Shown here one piece after another: positions 10,718 to 55,829 of a stretch of 64,000 nucleotides of DNA; the stretch's first letter is position 1; each line of letters begins with the position of its first letter. The notes under the pieces are model-generated. The model did not search any database. It was not told the DNA's origin and saw only the letters and a list, made by a program, of their open reading frames with translations. The stretch lies in the NCBI RefSeq assembly GCF_037176765.1, contig NC_090034.1, positions 4,407,375 through 4,471,374 on the forward strand, read 5' to 3'. Origin of the DNA: Anolis sagrei. Lineage: Eukaryota; Chordata; Lepidosauria; Squamata; Anolidae. The position numbers were made by a program, and so were the translations under genes.

Positions 10718-12512
10718 CCCAGATTGCCAATATCCGGAGGCTGGAGAATGGAGAAAGGCAGGGAGTTTCAGAAAAACATCTATTTCTGCTTCATTGACTC
10801 TTCTAAAGCCTTTGACTGTGTGGATCATCATAAATTGTGGCAGGTTCTTGGTGGGATGGGCATCCCAAGCCCCCTTCCCTCTCTCCTGAGGAATCTGTGC
10901 AAGGACCAAGGAGCCACAGTCAGAACTGACCACGGAACAGGAGACTGGGTCAAGATTGGGAAAGGCGTCCAGCAAGGCTGCATCCTCTCACCCAACCTTT
11001 TGAACTTGTATGCAGAACACATCATGCGAGGATGTGCGGGGCTGGATGAATGCAAAGCTGGGGTGAAAATGGCTGGAAGAAACATTAACAACCTCAGATA
11101 TGCAGATGACACCACTCTGACGGCCGAAAGCGAGGAGGAGCTGAGGAGCCTTCTAATCAAGGTGAAAGAAGAAAGCGCAAAAGCCGGGTTGCAGCTAAAC
11201 GTCAAAAAAACCAAGATTATGGCAACAAGACTGGAAAATAGAAGGAGAAAATGTGGAGGCAGAGACAGGATTTGCATTTCTAGGTGCAAAGATGACTGCA
11301 GATGCAGACTGTAGCCAGGAAATCAGAAGACGCTTCCTTCTTGGGAGGAGAGCAATGTCCAATCTCGATGAAATAGTAAAGAGTAGAGACATCACACTGG
11401 CAACCAAGATCCATTGCCTAGTCAAAGCCATTGTTGGGGTTCAGCCTGATCCTGATCTGTGTGAACCGGATTCTCTGATAGTTTTTCCAACTGAGCAAGC
11501 TCTCCCTGACAGTGTGGAATCTGTTGTTGATGCTGAGGTCAGCAGCGATGAAAATGAAACTCAACAGCTGGAGGAAAATGTTTTGGAAGCTAGCCATGGG
11601 AAGCTCTCCACCTGGGATTTTTAATGAGGACCGAAGAGAACACAGTTAGACACAGAAATGTTTCCCAGTTTCTACGAAGGTCACATCGTTTACAGGAGAG
11701 ACAGGCCCAGGCTTCAAAGACAAGGGGCGTTTCAAAGAATAGCTTCTTTGGTTTAAGGGGCCTCCTGCCGGGTGTCTCTTGAGATCAAGCAACGTTTGGG
11801 ACTGTGGCTGTGCCTTGGCAGAATTCCTGTGTTCCATGGCCGGTAATCCCAGAGGCTTCTAGTAATCAAGTTCATGGTTAGTAAAAGGCTAACAGGTTCC
11901 TGGTTCTTGTATTGTGGCTTTTGAAACTTTGCTCAAGTTCAGAGATTCTACTGACTGCTGTGTTTTTCTGTGGCTTTTTGACTTTGCATTTACCTTTCTG
12001 TTGTACCCAATTTTTCATCAATAAACAGGGATTGCTTTTCCTACAGTCCAGTGTGGTGGATTTAATCTTATAGTCTCATTTCTTGAACTGGGATGCAACA
12101 GCCATGGTATTCCCTGTAGTAACCTACGGATGTGAGAGCTGGACCGAAGGAAGATCGATGCTTTTGAACTGTGGTGTTGGAGGAAAGTTCTGAGAGTGCC
12201 TTGGACTGCGAGAAGATCCAACCAGTCCATCCTCCAGGAAAGAAAGCCCGGCTGCTCACTGGAGGGAAGGAGAGTAGAGGGAAAGCGGAAATCCTTTGCA
12301 TGAGGAGACAGCAAAGCCTAGAGAAGGGAATGATGCTGGGGAAAGTGGAAGGCAAAAGGAAGAGGGGCCGACCAAGGGCAAGATGGATGAAGTGACTGGA
12401 CTGACCTTGAAGGAGCTGGGGGTGGTGACGGCCGACAGGGAGCTCTGGCATGGGCTGGTCCATGAGGTCACGAAGAGTCGGAGATGACTGAACGAATGAA
12501 CAACAACAACAA
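10718..12512 (+). mobile_element. BovB LINE, 5'-truncated, split by a solo LTR
   Basis: 10718-11431 encodes reverse transcriptase (KNIYFCFIDSSKAFDCVDHH, CILSPNLLNLYAEHIM, NNLRYADDTTL catalytic box). 12106-12512 encodes the C-terminal region (VPWTARRSNQSILQ, KRKRGRPRARWM, ending with AACAACAACAA tail). There is a deletion-type break near 11230 that loses the frame, a further one after GRPRARWMK, and the family frame shift near 10735. The 669-bp LTR between the halves has a 5-bp target duplication, so the LINE was there first. Confidence 0.93.
11432..12100 (+). mobile_element. Solo LTR of an endogenous retrovirus-type element
   Basis: 669 bp with ends TGTTGGGG...GATGCAACA (TGTTG/CAACA inverted ends) and a perfect 5-bp target-site duplication GCCAT at 11427-11431 and 12101-12105. 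An AATAAA at about 12019-12024 marks the R region in plus orientation. No internal region remains; this is a fossil left by LTR-LTR recombination. Family not named. Confidence 0.9.
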
Positions 12513-12596
12513 TCTCTGCCCACTTCTCCTCCAGGTCAAAAAAAAAGGAAATTCTGCTGAGGAAGCATGCCAAGAACACCGCTTTCGTCTGTCGCT

Positions 12597-12935
12597 TTTA
12601 TTTTCTAGCAGACACGTTTTACATAAAATCCCCCTTTTAAGTTAGCGATTCCCACTTCCTGCCACAAACTAGTATTTTAAAGAGCAGCTTTGGCAAAGGA
12701 ATGGAATGAAACAACCCACAGGATAGTAGTAGTAATAATAATAATAACAACAATAAAAATAACCCCAAATATATACCACAATCACAGCTGATTTGCACAT
12801 TTCACCAAAACTATGGGGATAGGAAGGAAAGAGAAAATCCACCAAGGCCTCGTGTTCTCAGTGCTTCGGGGAGTGAGTGGCCCTCTTCACCATCTCTGTT
12901 CAAGTCTGTGCGGGATTTCTAGTAGAGGACAGGCT
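12597..12935 (-). terminator. ARPC1A: ARPC1A 3' UTR with poly(A) signal
   Basis: About 340 bp follows the stop codon on the minus strand. A canonical AATAAA (minus strand) lies at 12597-12602. The cleavage site should fall near 12575-12590. Confidence 0.8.
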
Positions 12936-46820
<33,885 letters not shown>

Positions 46821-46964
46821 TCTGAGTGATGAATGAATTGAAGATTCCAAGCAGGGCAAAGCTGAAATTAATAAGGAGCAATGATTTACATTTTTCTTAC
46901 ATTCTAAGTCAATCTGATAAAATCGGAACAAATTAAGTAACAGATGCTCAAGAGGATTGTTTAA

Positions 46965-47455
46965 ATTTTGAACATTGAGAAAATCAAAGTGCTATTATTT
47001 GAGAACACAGAAATGCTGGACCACTCCAACAACCACCATGTCAGACTACACAGAGAAGCCATTGAAATCCACAAGCATGTGGACAATTTCAACAGAAAGG
47101 AGGAAACCATGAAAATGAACAAAATCTGGCTATTAAAAAACTCTAAAATTAGAACAGCACAACAGCAGAGAGGAAACAAACAAGGACATCTAATTACCTC
47201 TCAACAAAAGATAGCTCCAGGCACTGCCAGGCAATCAAATGCTAATCAAGGTGATCAGTTGAAATAGTTACACCTAGCTCCAGACGACAAGAATTGTCCC
47301 ACCCTGGTCATTCCACAGATATATAAACCCTTTTTCCTAATTCCAACAGACCTCACAACCTCTGAGGGTAATTGCCATAGATGCAGGCGAAACGTCAGGA
47401 GAAAATGCCTTTAGAACACGGCCATATAGCGCAAAAAAACCTACAACAACCCTCA
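46965..47455 (+). mobile_element. Penelope-like element 3' part
   Basis: Encodes LFENTEMLDHSNNHHVRLHR, EAIEIHKHVDNFNRKEETMK, MNKIWL, then the 3' tail to CCTACAACAACCC. Lies just outside the ARPC1A ATG exon in intron 1. Confidence 0.82.
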
Positions 47456-47459
47456 AAGT

Positions 47460-47785
47460 GCTCTTCCAGTAGTCACCAGCCAACCCCTCTCCAATGCCAG
47501 TGATACAGCTTAATGGTGTAACTTTAAAAAATGTTGACAATTTCCCTTGGCAGCCACCTCTCCACAAAAGTCAACATTGACAATGAAATACAACACCACC
47601 TGATCTCTGCGAGTGAAGCATTCTTCTGAATGAAGCAGAGAGTGTTTGTGGATTGGGACATCCATAGGGGCTTGTTTATAAAGCCATTGTCCTCCCAATC
47701 CTGTTATATGCCTGTGAAACATGGACTGTCTACAGATGTCACACTCAACTCCTGGAACGATTCCATCAGTGTTGCCTCCAAATAA
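47460..47785 (+). mobile_element. Finger-tailed LINE, internal fragment (copy 3)
   Basis: Encodes SLGSHLSTKVNIDNEIQHHL, MKQRVFVDWD and SCYMPVKHGL-type segments in more than one frame, matching the upstream part of copy 2 (26.8 kb). Confidence 0.75.
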
Positions 47786-47796
47786 ATAAATATATT

Positions 47797-49090
47797 TATT
47801 TGTTGTTCATTCGTTCAGTCGTCTCTGACTCTTCGTGACCTCATGGACCAGCCCACGCCAGAGCTCCCTGTCGGCCGTCACCACCCCCAGCTCCTTCAAA
47901 GTCAGTCCAGTCACTTCAAGGATGCCATCCATCCACCTTGCCCTTGGTCGGCCCCTCTTCCTTTTGCCTTCAACTTTCCCCAGCATCATTCCCTTCTCTA
48001 GGCTTTGCTGTCTCCTCATGATGTGGCCAAAGGACTTCAACTTTGTCTCTAGTCTCCTTCCCTCCAATGAGCAGTCGGGCTTTATTTCCTGGAGGATGGA
48101 CTGGTTGGATGTTCTCGCAGTCCAAGGCACTCTCAGAACTTTCCTCCAGCACCACAGCTCAAAAGCATCTCTCTTCCTTCGCTCAGCCTTCCCTAAGGTC
48201 CAGCTCTCACATCCGTAGGGGTCTACAGGGAATACCATGGCTTTGACTAGGCAATGGATCTTGGTTGCCAGTCTGATGTCTCTACTCTTGACTATTTTAT
48301 CGAGACTGGACCTCGCTCTCCTCCCAAGAAGGAAGCGTCTTCTGATTTCCTGGCCACAGTCTGCGTCTGCACTCATCTTTGCGCCTAGAAATACAAACCC
48401 TGTCACGGCCTCCACATTTTCTCCGTCTATTTCCCAGTTGTCAATCATTCTTGCTGCCATAATCTTGGTTTTTTTGATGTTTAGCTGCAACCCGGCTTTT
48501 GCGCTTTCTTCTTTCACCTTGATTAGAAGGCTCCTCAGCTCCTCCTCGCTTTCGGCCATCAGAGTGGTGTCATCTGCATATCTGAAGTTGTTAATGTTTC
48601 TTCCAGCAATTTTCACCCCAGCTTTGCATTCCTCAAGCCCCACACATCCTCGCATGATGTGTTCTGCATACAGGTTAGAAAGTTTGGGTGAGAGGATGCA
48701 GCCTTGTTGTACGCCTTTCCCAATCTTGAACCCGTCTCCTGTTCCGTGGTCAGTTCTGACTGTTGCTCCTTGGTCCTTGGACAGATTCCTCAGGAGAGAG
48801 GGAAGGGGGCTTGGGATGCCCATCCCACCAAGAACTTGCCACAATTTATTATGATCCACACAGTCAAATGCTTTAGAGTAGTCAATGAAGCAGAAATAGA
48901 TGTTTTTCTGAAACTCCCTGCCTTTCTCCATTCTCCAGCATCCGGATGTTGGCAATCTGGTCTCTCGTCCCTCTCCCTTTTCTAAACCCAGCTTGAACAT
49001 CTGGCAATTGTCGCTCCATGTCTTGCTGGAGTCTTCCTTGCAGGATCTTGAGCATTACCTTACTGGCATGCTCCAGCAAAGGATCACCGC
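47797..49090 (-). mobile_element. BovB LINE, reverse-transcriptase and C-terminal part
   Basis: The best BovB copy here. Minus-strand frame 47807-49000 is open for 397 codons: NIYFCFIDYSKAFDCVDHNK, CILSPKLSNLYAEHIM, NNFRYADDTTLMAES, VDPYGCESWTLGKAERRKRD, AFELWCWRKVLRVPWTARTS, ending HEVTKSQRRLNE. QAGFRKGRGTRDQIANIRML is in another frame (shared shift near 48955). Sequence continues to PLLEHASKVMLKILQGRLQQ near 49090. Ends with the AACAACAAATA tail on minus. Confidence 0.95.
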
Positions 49091-49565
49091 CTTGTTGTGG
49101 CGCTGGAGCTTGAGGAATGATGTCAGGAGCGAAACCGTGAAGGGCCACCCAAGATGGGACGGTCGTGGCAGAGAGGTCAGACCAAGCGTGATCCCTGGGG
49201 AAGGCAATGGCAAACCACCGCAGTATCCTTGCCAAGAAAACTAAATGGGCCAGTACAACCAGAGATATGTCGGTATGCCATTGGAAGATGGGACTCCCAG
49301 GTCGGAAGATGGCCAAAATGTTACTGGGGAGGAGCAGAGGATAAGGTCAACTAGCCCCAGATGTGATGACGCAGCTAGCTCAAAGCCGAAAGGAAGGCTA
49401 GCGGCCGACGGTACTGGAGGTGAACGACGAATCCGATGCTCTAAAGATCAACACACCATAGGAACCTGGAATGTAAGATCTATGAGCCAGGGCAAATTGG
49501 ATGTTGTTATTGGTGAGATGTCAAGGCTAAAGATAGATATTCTGGGGGTCAGCGAACTGAAATAT
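49091..49565 (+). mobile_element. BovB LINE 5' segment in inverted orientation
   Basis: Plus strand reads a BovB 5' region: GGCAATGGCAAACCACCGCA upstream, then GTWNVRSM (endonuclease start), GKLDVVIGEMSRLKIDILGV, SELK. It abuts the minus-strand part head-to-head, with the middle of the element missing: a 5' inversion. Confidence 0.88.
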
Positions 49566-50060
49566 ATAATATAATATAATAAATATATTTATAATATAAT
49601 ATAATATATATTATATTTTTATAATATAATATACACACTTTTAACATAATAATATATTATAATTAAATATATTTATTTTATTTATAAATAAAATAAATAT
49701 ATTTAAGTATAATATATATTATTATATACATAATCTATAATATAATAAATATATTTATAATATATTATATATTACATTATATATTTATAATACAATATAC
49801 ACTCTTTTAACATAATATATATAATATTTAAATATATGATATATTATAATATATTATATATTATAATAAATTATATCATATTATAAATGTTATATGTGTG
49901 TGTTATATTATATATTTATAATATAATATACACACTTTTAACATAATAATATATATTATATTTAAATATATAATATATTATAATATAATATATATTATAA
50001 TAAATTATATTATATTATAAATGTTATATATGTGTGTGTGTGTGTGTGAAAATATGCCAA
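49566..50060. repeat. AT-rich (TATAATATA)n satellite-like tract
   Basis: About 480 bp of A/T with reiterated TATAATATAATATA and ACACACTTTTAACATAATA units; ends in (GT)n at 50025-50048. Directly follows the inverted BovB 5' end. Confidence 0.92.
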
Positions 50061-50269
50061 AATAATAATAAAAATGCACTTCTGGAATCAAGAATTTCGG
50101 ATTATATTCCACCTCCTTGAAAAGAATGTCATTTCTGACAAGAGGAATGGAGACAGAACAGGCTTTGGGGGGGAAAGTAGGCCCATTCTGCTCCTCAGCC
50201 CCATTATTTCGTTAAAACATGGTTTTAGGATAAAAAAAGGATTAAACTATATATGTTTCCTAGTCAGTT

Positions 50270-50680
50270 ATTGCGAGGAGAAGCCTTCCTTCCACTCACC
50301 TTTTCCGGGGCTCGCGGACTCTGGTCAGTCAACGCGACGCCGGGGATTCTACTGCAGCCGGCAAAGTAGGCCCGGTTCTTGTACTGCGCCTGCGCGGAGT
50401 CTCCAAGTATCGCACTGCGCCTGCGCGGAGTCTCCAAGCATCGCACTGCGCCTGCGCGTAGCCGCAGACAGCCTTCCCTCAAGCGACCGGTTTAGTGGGA
50501 GTTCCCACATCCCCACATTCACTGCGCATGCGCCTCTTGCTGGGTTCTGGTTATTTAAAAAAAGGCTAGGGAGTGTTCTCTCTTTACTGCGCGTGCGCAA
50601 AGCGATAGGCGTGGGGGAAGCGGCTTTGCAAGCCAAGCTAAGTTTATCGCACCGCGCGTGCGCAGATGAGAGGAAAGTTT
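50270..50680. promoter_or_regulatory. ARPC1A: CpG-island promoter of ARPC1A with six NRF1-like sites
   Basis: CpG-rich and TATA-less block between AT-rich and TA/CA microsatellite DNA. NRF1-type palindromes of the form TGCGCNTGCGC occur at 50385-50395, 50416-50426, 50447-50457, 50523-50533 and 50588-50598, plus a one-mismatch version at 50653-50663. The first three sit in a 31-bp tandem repeat. NRF1 drives many housekeeping promoters; its use here is inference. Confidence 0.8.
50300..50400 (-). other. ARPC1A: ARPC1A noncoding first exon (5' end approximate)
   Basis: On the minus strand the sequence ends CCCCGGAAAAG followed by a consensus donor GTGAGT at 50294-50299, inside the CpG island and 3.5 kb upstream of the ATG exon. 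The transcription start is inferred to lie near 50340-50400; it cannot be fixed from sequence alone. Confidence 0.7.
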
Positions 50681-50699
50681 TTCTTGGAAGCCTTAAAGA

Positions 50700-50713
50700 A
50701 AGGGGGGGGGGGG
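50700..50713. repeat. Poly-G run
   Basis: About 13 G in the shoulder of the CpG island. Confidence 0.8.
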
Positions 50714-50809
50714 GTATTTGGTGAAAAAGATGGGCTGTGTGCAGAACAAACCCCTGAGAGCTGTCATATGCATGTATGTGGAAAGGAATCTCAGCTGTGG
50801 ACACACTTT

Positions 50810-50972
50810 GTGTGTATGTGTGTGTGTGTATATATATACACACACATACACACATACATATTACATATGTTTGTATATATACACATATACACACAAACAC
50901 ATAAATACATACATAAATACATATATACACACATGCACACATACGCATATACATATGTGTGTATATACACAC
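50810..50972. repeat. TA/CA compound microsatellite
   Basis: (GT)n, ACACATACACATA and ATATACAC units. Confidence 0.92.
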
Positions 50973-51352
50973 AGTCACGCTTGGTGGGGACGGGAGACAG
51001 GGACTTCTCGGAGGTGGCTCCCTGGCTCTGGAACTCCCTTCCACTAGAGATCCGATCTGCCCCCTCCCTCCTGACTTTCAGGAAATTACTAAAGACCTGG
51101 CTCTGGAATGTGGCTTTTGGGGACTGAATCTTTAATGGACTGTGACTACGACTACGACTGCGATTGTATTGACGTTTTGGCCTGGGTAATTGTAATGATG
51201 ATGTTTTATTGTGTGGTTTTAATCCTTAATGATGTTGCACTCCGTTGTATTTGTATATTTTGTAATTGCATATATGCTGTAAACCGACCTGAGTCCCTCG
51301 GTTGAGGTGAGAAGGCCGGTATAGAAATCTTCCAAATAAATAAATAAATAAA
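50973..51352 (+). mobile_element. L2-type LINE 3' end
   Basis: Encodes FSEVAPWLWNSLPLEIRSAP, SLLTFRKLLKTWLWNVAFGD stop, then a UTR with GAGAAGGCCGGTATAGAAAT and AAATAAATAAATAAATAAAT. It divides the two microsatellite blocks. Confidence 0.85.
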
Positions 51353-52140
51353 TAAATACACACATATGCACATATATACACATATACATATGTGCGTATA
51401 TATGCACATACACACAAACACATAAATATATACACACATATACACACAAACACAAATACATATATACACATGCACACATATGCATATACATATGTGTGTA
51501 TGTATATACATACACAAAAAGACATACATGCATGCACATATGTATATATGTGTGTATTTACATATACACATGTACATGTACACATACACAAACATAAATA
51601 AATACATACAATATAATAAATACATATATGCACATATGTACACGTGTATATATGTGTATGTTTATATACACATATATACATGTGTACATATGTGTGTATA
51701 TATACATACACACATGCACACATGTACATATGTACATATGTGTGTATGTACATATACACATGTACACATACACAAACACATAAATACATACAATATAATA
51801 AATACATATACACACATATGTACACATGTGTATATATGTGTATATGTTTGTACACACATATATACACATGTGTACATATGTGTGTATATACATACACATG
51901 CACACATGCACATATGTATATATGTGTGTATGTACATATACACATGTACACATACACAAACACATAAATACACACAATATAATAAATACTTATACACGCA
52001 TGTACACATGTGTATATATGTATATATACACACATATACACATATACACATATATACACATACACACAAACACATAAATATATACACACATATGCACTCA
52101 TACACACACAAACACACACACACACACACACACACACAGA
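51353..52140. repeat. Long TA/CA compound microsatellite
   Basis: Nearly 800 bp of ACACATATACACATATG and GTGTATATATACATAC units with a ~190-bp higher-order repeat (AACACATAAATACATACAAT recurs near 51593, 51775 and 51959) and (CA)n at 52095-52138. Tyr/Cys/Ile-rich open frames on both strands are artefacts. Confidence 0.93.
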
Positions 52141-52289
52141 TATTATGCCAGGCTGGGAAATGGCTCAGAAACAAAGGAAACTTGGGCCATTTCAACCTCC
52201 TTGATTTGGCTGGCCTGAGAAAAGACATTTCCCTATACCCATCCTCATGCTCAGGCATTCAAGGACAATACTACAAAACTGGGATTAAG

Positions 52290-54012
52290 AAGCTGTCATA
52301 TTTGTATCTATTCCTTTCTGTATAACTTTCATCCTTTTATATAACGAGTCTATGTTATAGACTGTACTTTTATTCTACCTTATTCTTAAATGTACCAAAT
52401 ATAAGAAACTGTCTAAACTGCGTGACTCAAGCCAGAGAGCCAATACTCAGGAATGCATTCTCAGCCTCAGACTTAGACTTCCTGAAGACCCTCCTTTGTT
52501 CGCCTGGAAAAACCTGTTTGTTTGCTTCCAGAAGCAGAAGGCCTGGAATGTACTTCTTTTGTTGTTTTCGAAAACCCTGCCTTTGTTTAATATAAAGCTG
52601 GATTAAGTTTGTGCTGGATCGGCTGCACCAGGAGCTCCAACTTCCTTTTCTTTCTTTGAGTATTTGCATGTATTCCAAAGTTCCATGCGTTTTGCAATAA
52701 GGTGGCTTCCCTTGGTTTGCAGCCACCTGCCTATCATCATTGGTTGTTCCCCAGGGTTCAGGAAGGAAAGGGAGCCATTTTAGCTCAGTCTTACAGTTAA
52801 AAGCTTAGCTACAGGACGTGAATCAGCTCCACCTGTAGAGAAGCTTCGTTTCTTATGAAATTCCAGGAGGAAACACTTCCAAAGGACTCCAGCTGGAGAA
52901 GCTACAAAGCCTTGACTGGTAGGTCTACTCAGGACCCAAGAAGCAGTTTGAAGCCGGGAGTAGAGCCCACACCAGCAAAGTTTAGAAAGTAGATCGCCCA
53001 AGGAGGGGTTAAAAAGGGTTTTCCTCTTAAAGAAACAGTTCACAAAGCCAGTTGCCTGTCCCTTGTGGACAAGATTAAGAAAGCCACCAGTTAACTCAAA
53101 CCCTTGAAGTATTTGTTTGACCTGTTGAAGATCTGAGAAGTATTTGATTGTTTTGTTGAAGACCTAAGCAATAATAAAGGACTTTGTTAAACTTCTCAAG
53201 CTTCTAAAGCAGTGGTTCTCAACCTTCCTATTGCCACGACCCCCTAATACAGTTCCTCATGTTATGGTGACCCCCAACCATAAAATCATTTTCATTGCTA
53301 CTTCATAACTGTCATTTTGCTACTGATATCAATTGTAATGTAAATATCTGATTTATTTTCGTTTACTGGACCAAATTTGGCACAAATACTCAAGACACCC
53401 AAGTTTGAATACTGGTAGGGTTGGGGGGGGGGGGGATTGATTTTGTCATTTGGGAGTTGTAGTTGCTGGGATTTATAGTTCACATACAATCGAAGAGCAT
53501 TCTGAACTCCACCGATGATGGCATTGAACCAAACTTGGCACACAGAACTCCCATGACCAACAGAAAACACTAGAAGGGTTTGGTGGACATTGACCTTGAG
53601 TTTGGGAGTTATAGTTCACCTTCATCCAGAGAGCTCTGTGGATGCAGACAATGATGGATCTGGACCAAACTTGGCACAGATACTTAATATGCTCTCATGT
53701 CAACACTGGTGGAGTTTGGGGAAGATAAACATTGACACTTGTGAGTTGTAGTTACTGGGATGTGTAGTTCACCTACAATCGAAGAGCACTCAACCCCACC
53801 AATGACATAATTGGGCCAAACTTCCCACACAGAAACCCCATGACCAACAGAAAATTCTGTGTTTTCTGATGGTCTTTGGCGACCCCTCTGACACCCCCTT
53901 GTGACCCCTCCAGGGGTCCCGACCCCCAGGTTGAGAAACACTTGTTCTAAAGACTCTGTATAGGAAAATCCTTAGAGCCTCTCACTCGAGGCACCCTGGC
54001 TTCCCGCTGGGC
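52290..54012 (+). mobile_element. LTR-like fossil region split by SPIN (boundaries uncertain)
   Basis: Sequence either side of the SPIN copy is continuous. It carries a TATAAA-like motif at 52580, an AATAAAGG signal at about 53173 and a right end near GGGCACA at 54012, all LTR-like. No matching target duplication could be assigned, so family and ends are open. Confidence 0.35.
53210..53944 (+). mobile_element. SPIN-like hAT element (copy 6), complete
   Basis: 735 bp, CAGTGGTTCTCAACCTTCC to GGTTGAGAAACACTTG, perfect 8-bp duplication TTCTAAAG at 53202-53209 and 53945-53952. Contains a G-run at 53426-53437 and two ~285-bp internal units. Confidence 0.93.
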
Positions 54013-54335
54013 ACAAAGAGCACGTCCTGTTCAAAAGCCAATTGCTATAGGCCCAGCGCATGACAGCACAAAGTTATATTTCCAGACTGTGCCCTCCCAT
54101 GGGGGTGGCTTTGCAGCCTCCGTTGTACACCAATCCCAGCATGGATCCTAGTTAGTGTCTTTTCTGACCAACCAGAGACAAGGAAGGAACGATTGTATAA
54201 AACTATTCTGCCCAGCACATGTTCTCTTATGGTGGTAATTTTGGGGCAGGAGCCCACAGGCATTGCTTCTTGACTAAGAATGCAATAAAACACCTCTGTC
54301 TTTTTGTCTTCGCATCCTAGTAAGTTTTTAATCTG
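54013..54335. other. Unclassified, possible second LTR-like end
   Basis: AATAAAACACCTCTGTCTTT near 54282 suggests an LTR poly(A) region, but ends are not defined. Confidence 0.3.
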
Positions 54336-54339
54336 GAAC

Positions 54340-55590
54340 TTTGGTTATTAATTATTATTATTATTATTATTATTATTAAACTTTATTTGTACCCCGCTAG
54401 CATCTCCCGAAGGATTCGATGCGGCTTACAACAGGCTGAAACCCACACAATACAACAATACAATACCTAGCAAATAAAAACAGATTGAGCAGAAAAACAA
54501 TACAATAGCAATACAACAAGACATTGTTAAAAACGGAGCCGGCCGGCGTAGGGGTACAGGATTAAAAGTGCTGATGTGTCGGAGGGATATGGGATTATAA
54601 TATAAGTGCGATGTGCAGTGTGAGGTGGTCTTGGTTCTGACTAAAGTGCTTCTGGGATTTGGTCCTGGGATTCCTAGTCTGAGAAGGCACATGGGGTTCC
54701 TAGTCTGGGAAGGCACATTTGAACAGCCAGGTTTTCAAATTCTTTCTGAAGACTGCCAGTGTAGGGGCTTGTCTGAGGTCTTTCGGGAGGGCGTTCCAGA
54801 GGCGGGGGGCCACCACAGAGAAGGCCCTGTCCCGTGTCCCCACCAAGCGCACTTGTGACGCGGGCGGGATCATGAGTAGGGCCTCTCCAGATGACCGGAG
54901 TGAGCGTGTGGGTTCGTAGACAGCGATGCAGTCACGCAGGTAGGGTGGTCCCAAACCGTTCAGGGCTTTGTAGGTAAGCACCTGCACCTTAAATTGGGCT
55001 CGGAAGATAAACGGCAGCCAGTGGAGCTCCTTGAACAGGAGGGTTGACCTCTCTCTGTAATGGGCCCCAGTTAACATTCTGGCTGCTGCCCGTTGGACCA
55101 ATTGGAGTTTCCGGGCCGTTTTCAAGGGTAACCCCACGTAGAGCGCATTGCAGTAGTCCAGTCTAGAGGTGACTAAGGCACAGACCACCCCGGCCAGATC
55201 AGCCTTAGCGAGGTACGGTCGCAGCTGGCGCACAAGTCTCAGTTGTGCAAAAGCCCTCCCGGCCACCGCCGACGCCTGAGCCTCAAGCGTGAGCGATGAG
55301 TCCAGGAGGACTCCCAAACTGCGGACCTGTGACTTCAGGGGGAGTGTAACCCCGTCCAGCACAGGTTGCCACCCTATACCCCGGTCAGGTTTGCGATCGA
55401 CCAGAAGGACCTCTGTCTTGTCGGGATTGATCTTCAGCTTGTTCCTCCTCATCCAGATAGACACAGCAGCCAGGCACTCGTCTAGCACCCGAGAGGCCTC
55501 CTTGGAATTAGATGGAAAAGAGTAGTAGAGTTGTGTGTCATCTGCGTAGAGATGGCACCCAACTCCAAAACTCCGAATGACCTCTCCTAA
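54340..55590 (-). mobile_element. L2-type LINE, long 3' ORF2 fragment
   Basis: Minus strand open 54700-55488 (262 codons): RRNKLKINPDKTEVLLVDRK, LGVLLDSSLTLEAQASAVAG, TSRLDYCNALYVGLPLKTAR, LHWLPFIFRAQFKVQVLTYK, APRLWNALPKDL, KTWLFKCAFPD. HLYADDTQLY-type catalytic sequence lies upstream at 55500-55560. The 3' UTR runs down to a (TTA)n at 54345-54370. Among the youngest-looking repeats here. Confidence 0.92.
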
Positions 55591-55815
55591 TTATGGTTAG
55601 TCACGCTCGCCAGGCATTTCCCCTCTCATTTTATTGCATTCTAAATTCCATATTATAATTGGAGGTGACACCCCCCCCCCCCGACCATATTTAGGTTCTT
55701 CTGGACCGCCGGTGATCCACGGCGACAGGTTGGGAACCACTGGTGTAGATGCACCCAATGAGTCCACATTCTTAACCCACAAAAGCAAGAATAAACACCG
55801 ACACAACTCCGTTTT
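55591..55815. other. Intergenic sequence 3' of MYH16
   Basis: Includes a C-run at 55671-55682 and GTTGGGAACCACTGGTG, the end of a decayed SPIN-type repeat; otherwise nothing recognised. Confidence 0.4.
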
Positions 55816-55829
55816 TCACAGGATGAAGC

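Noticed and set aside
50074-50724. 216-codon frame across the CpG island
   Set aside because: Open because of high GC; overlaps the promoter on the opposite strand to ARPC1A; no similarity.
51226-52137. Cys/Tyr/Ile/Val-rich 303-codon frame resembling a membrane protein
   Set aside because: TA/CA microsatellite translation; mirrored by equally long frames on the other strand.
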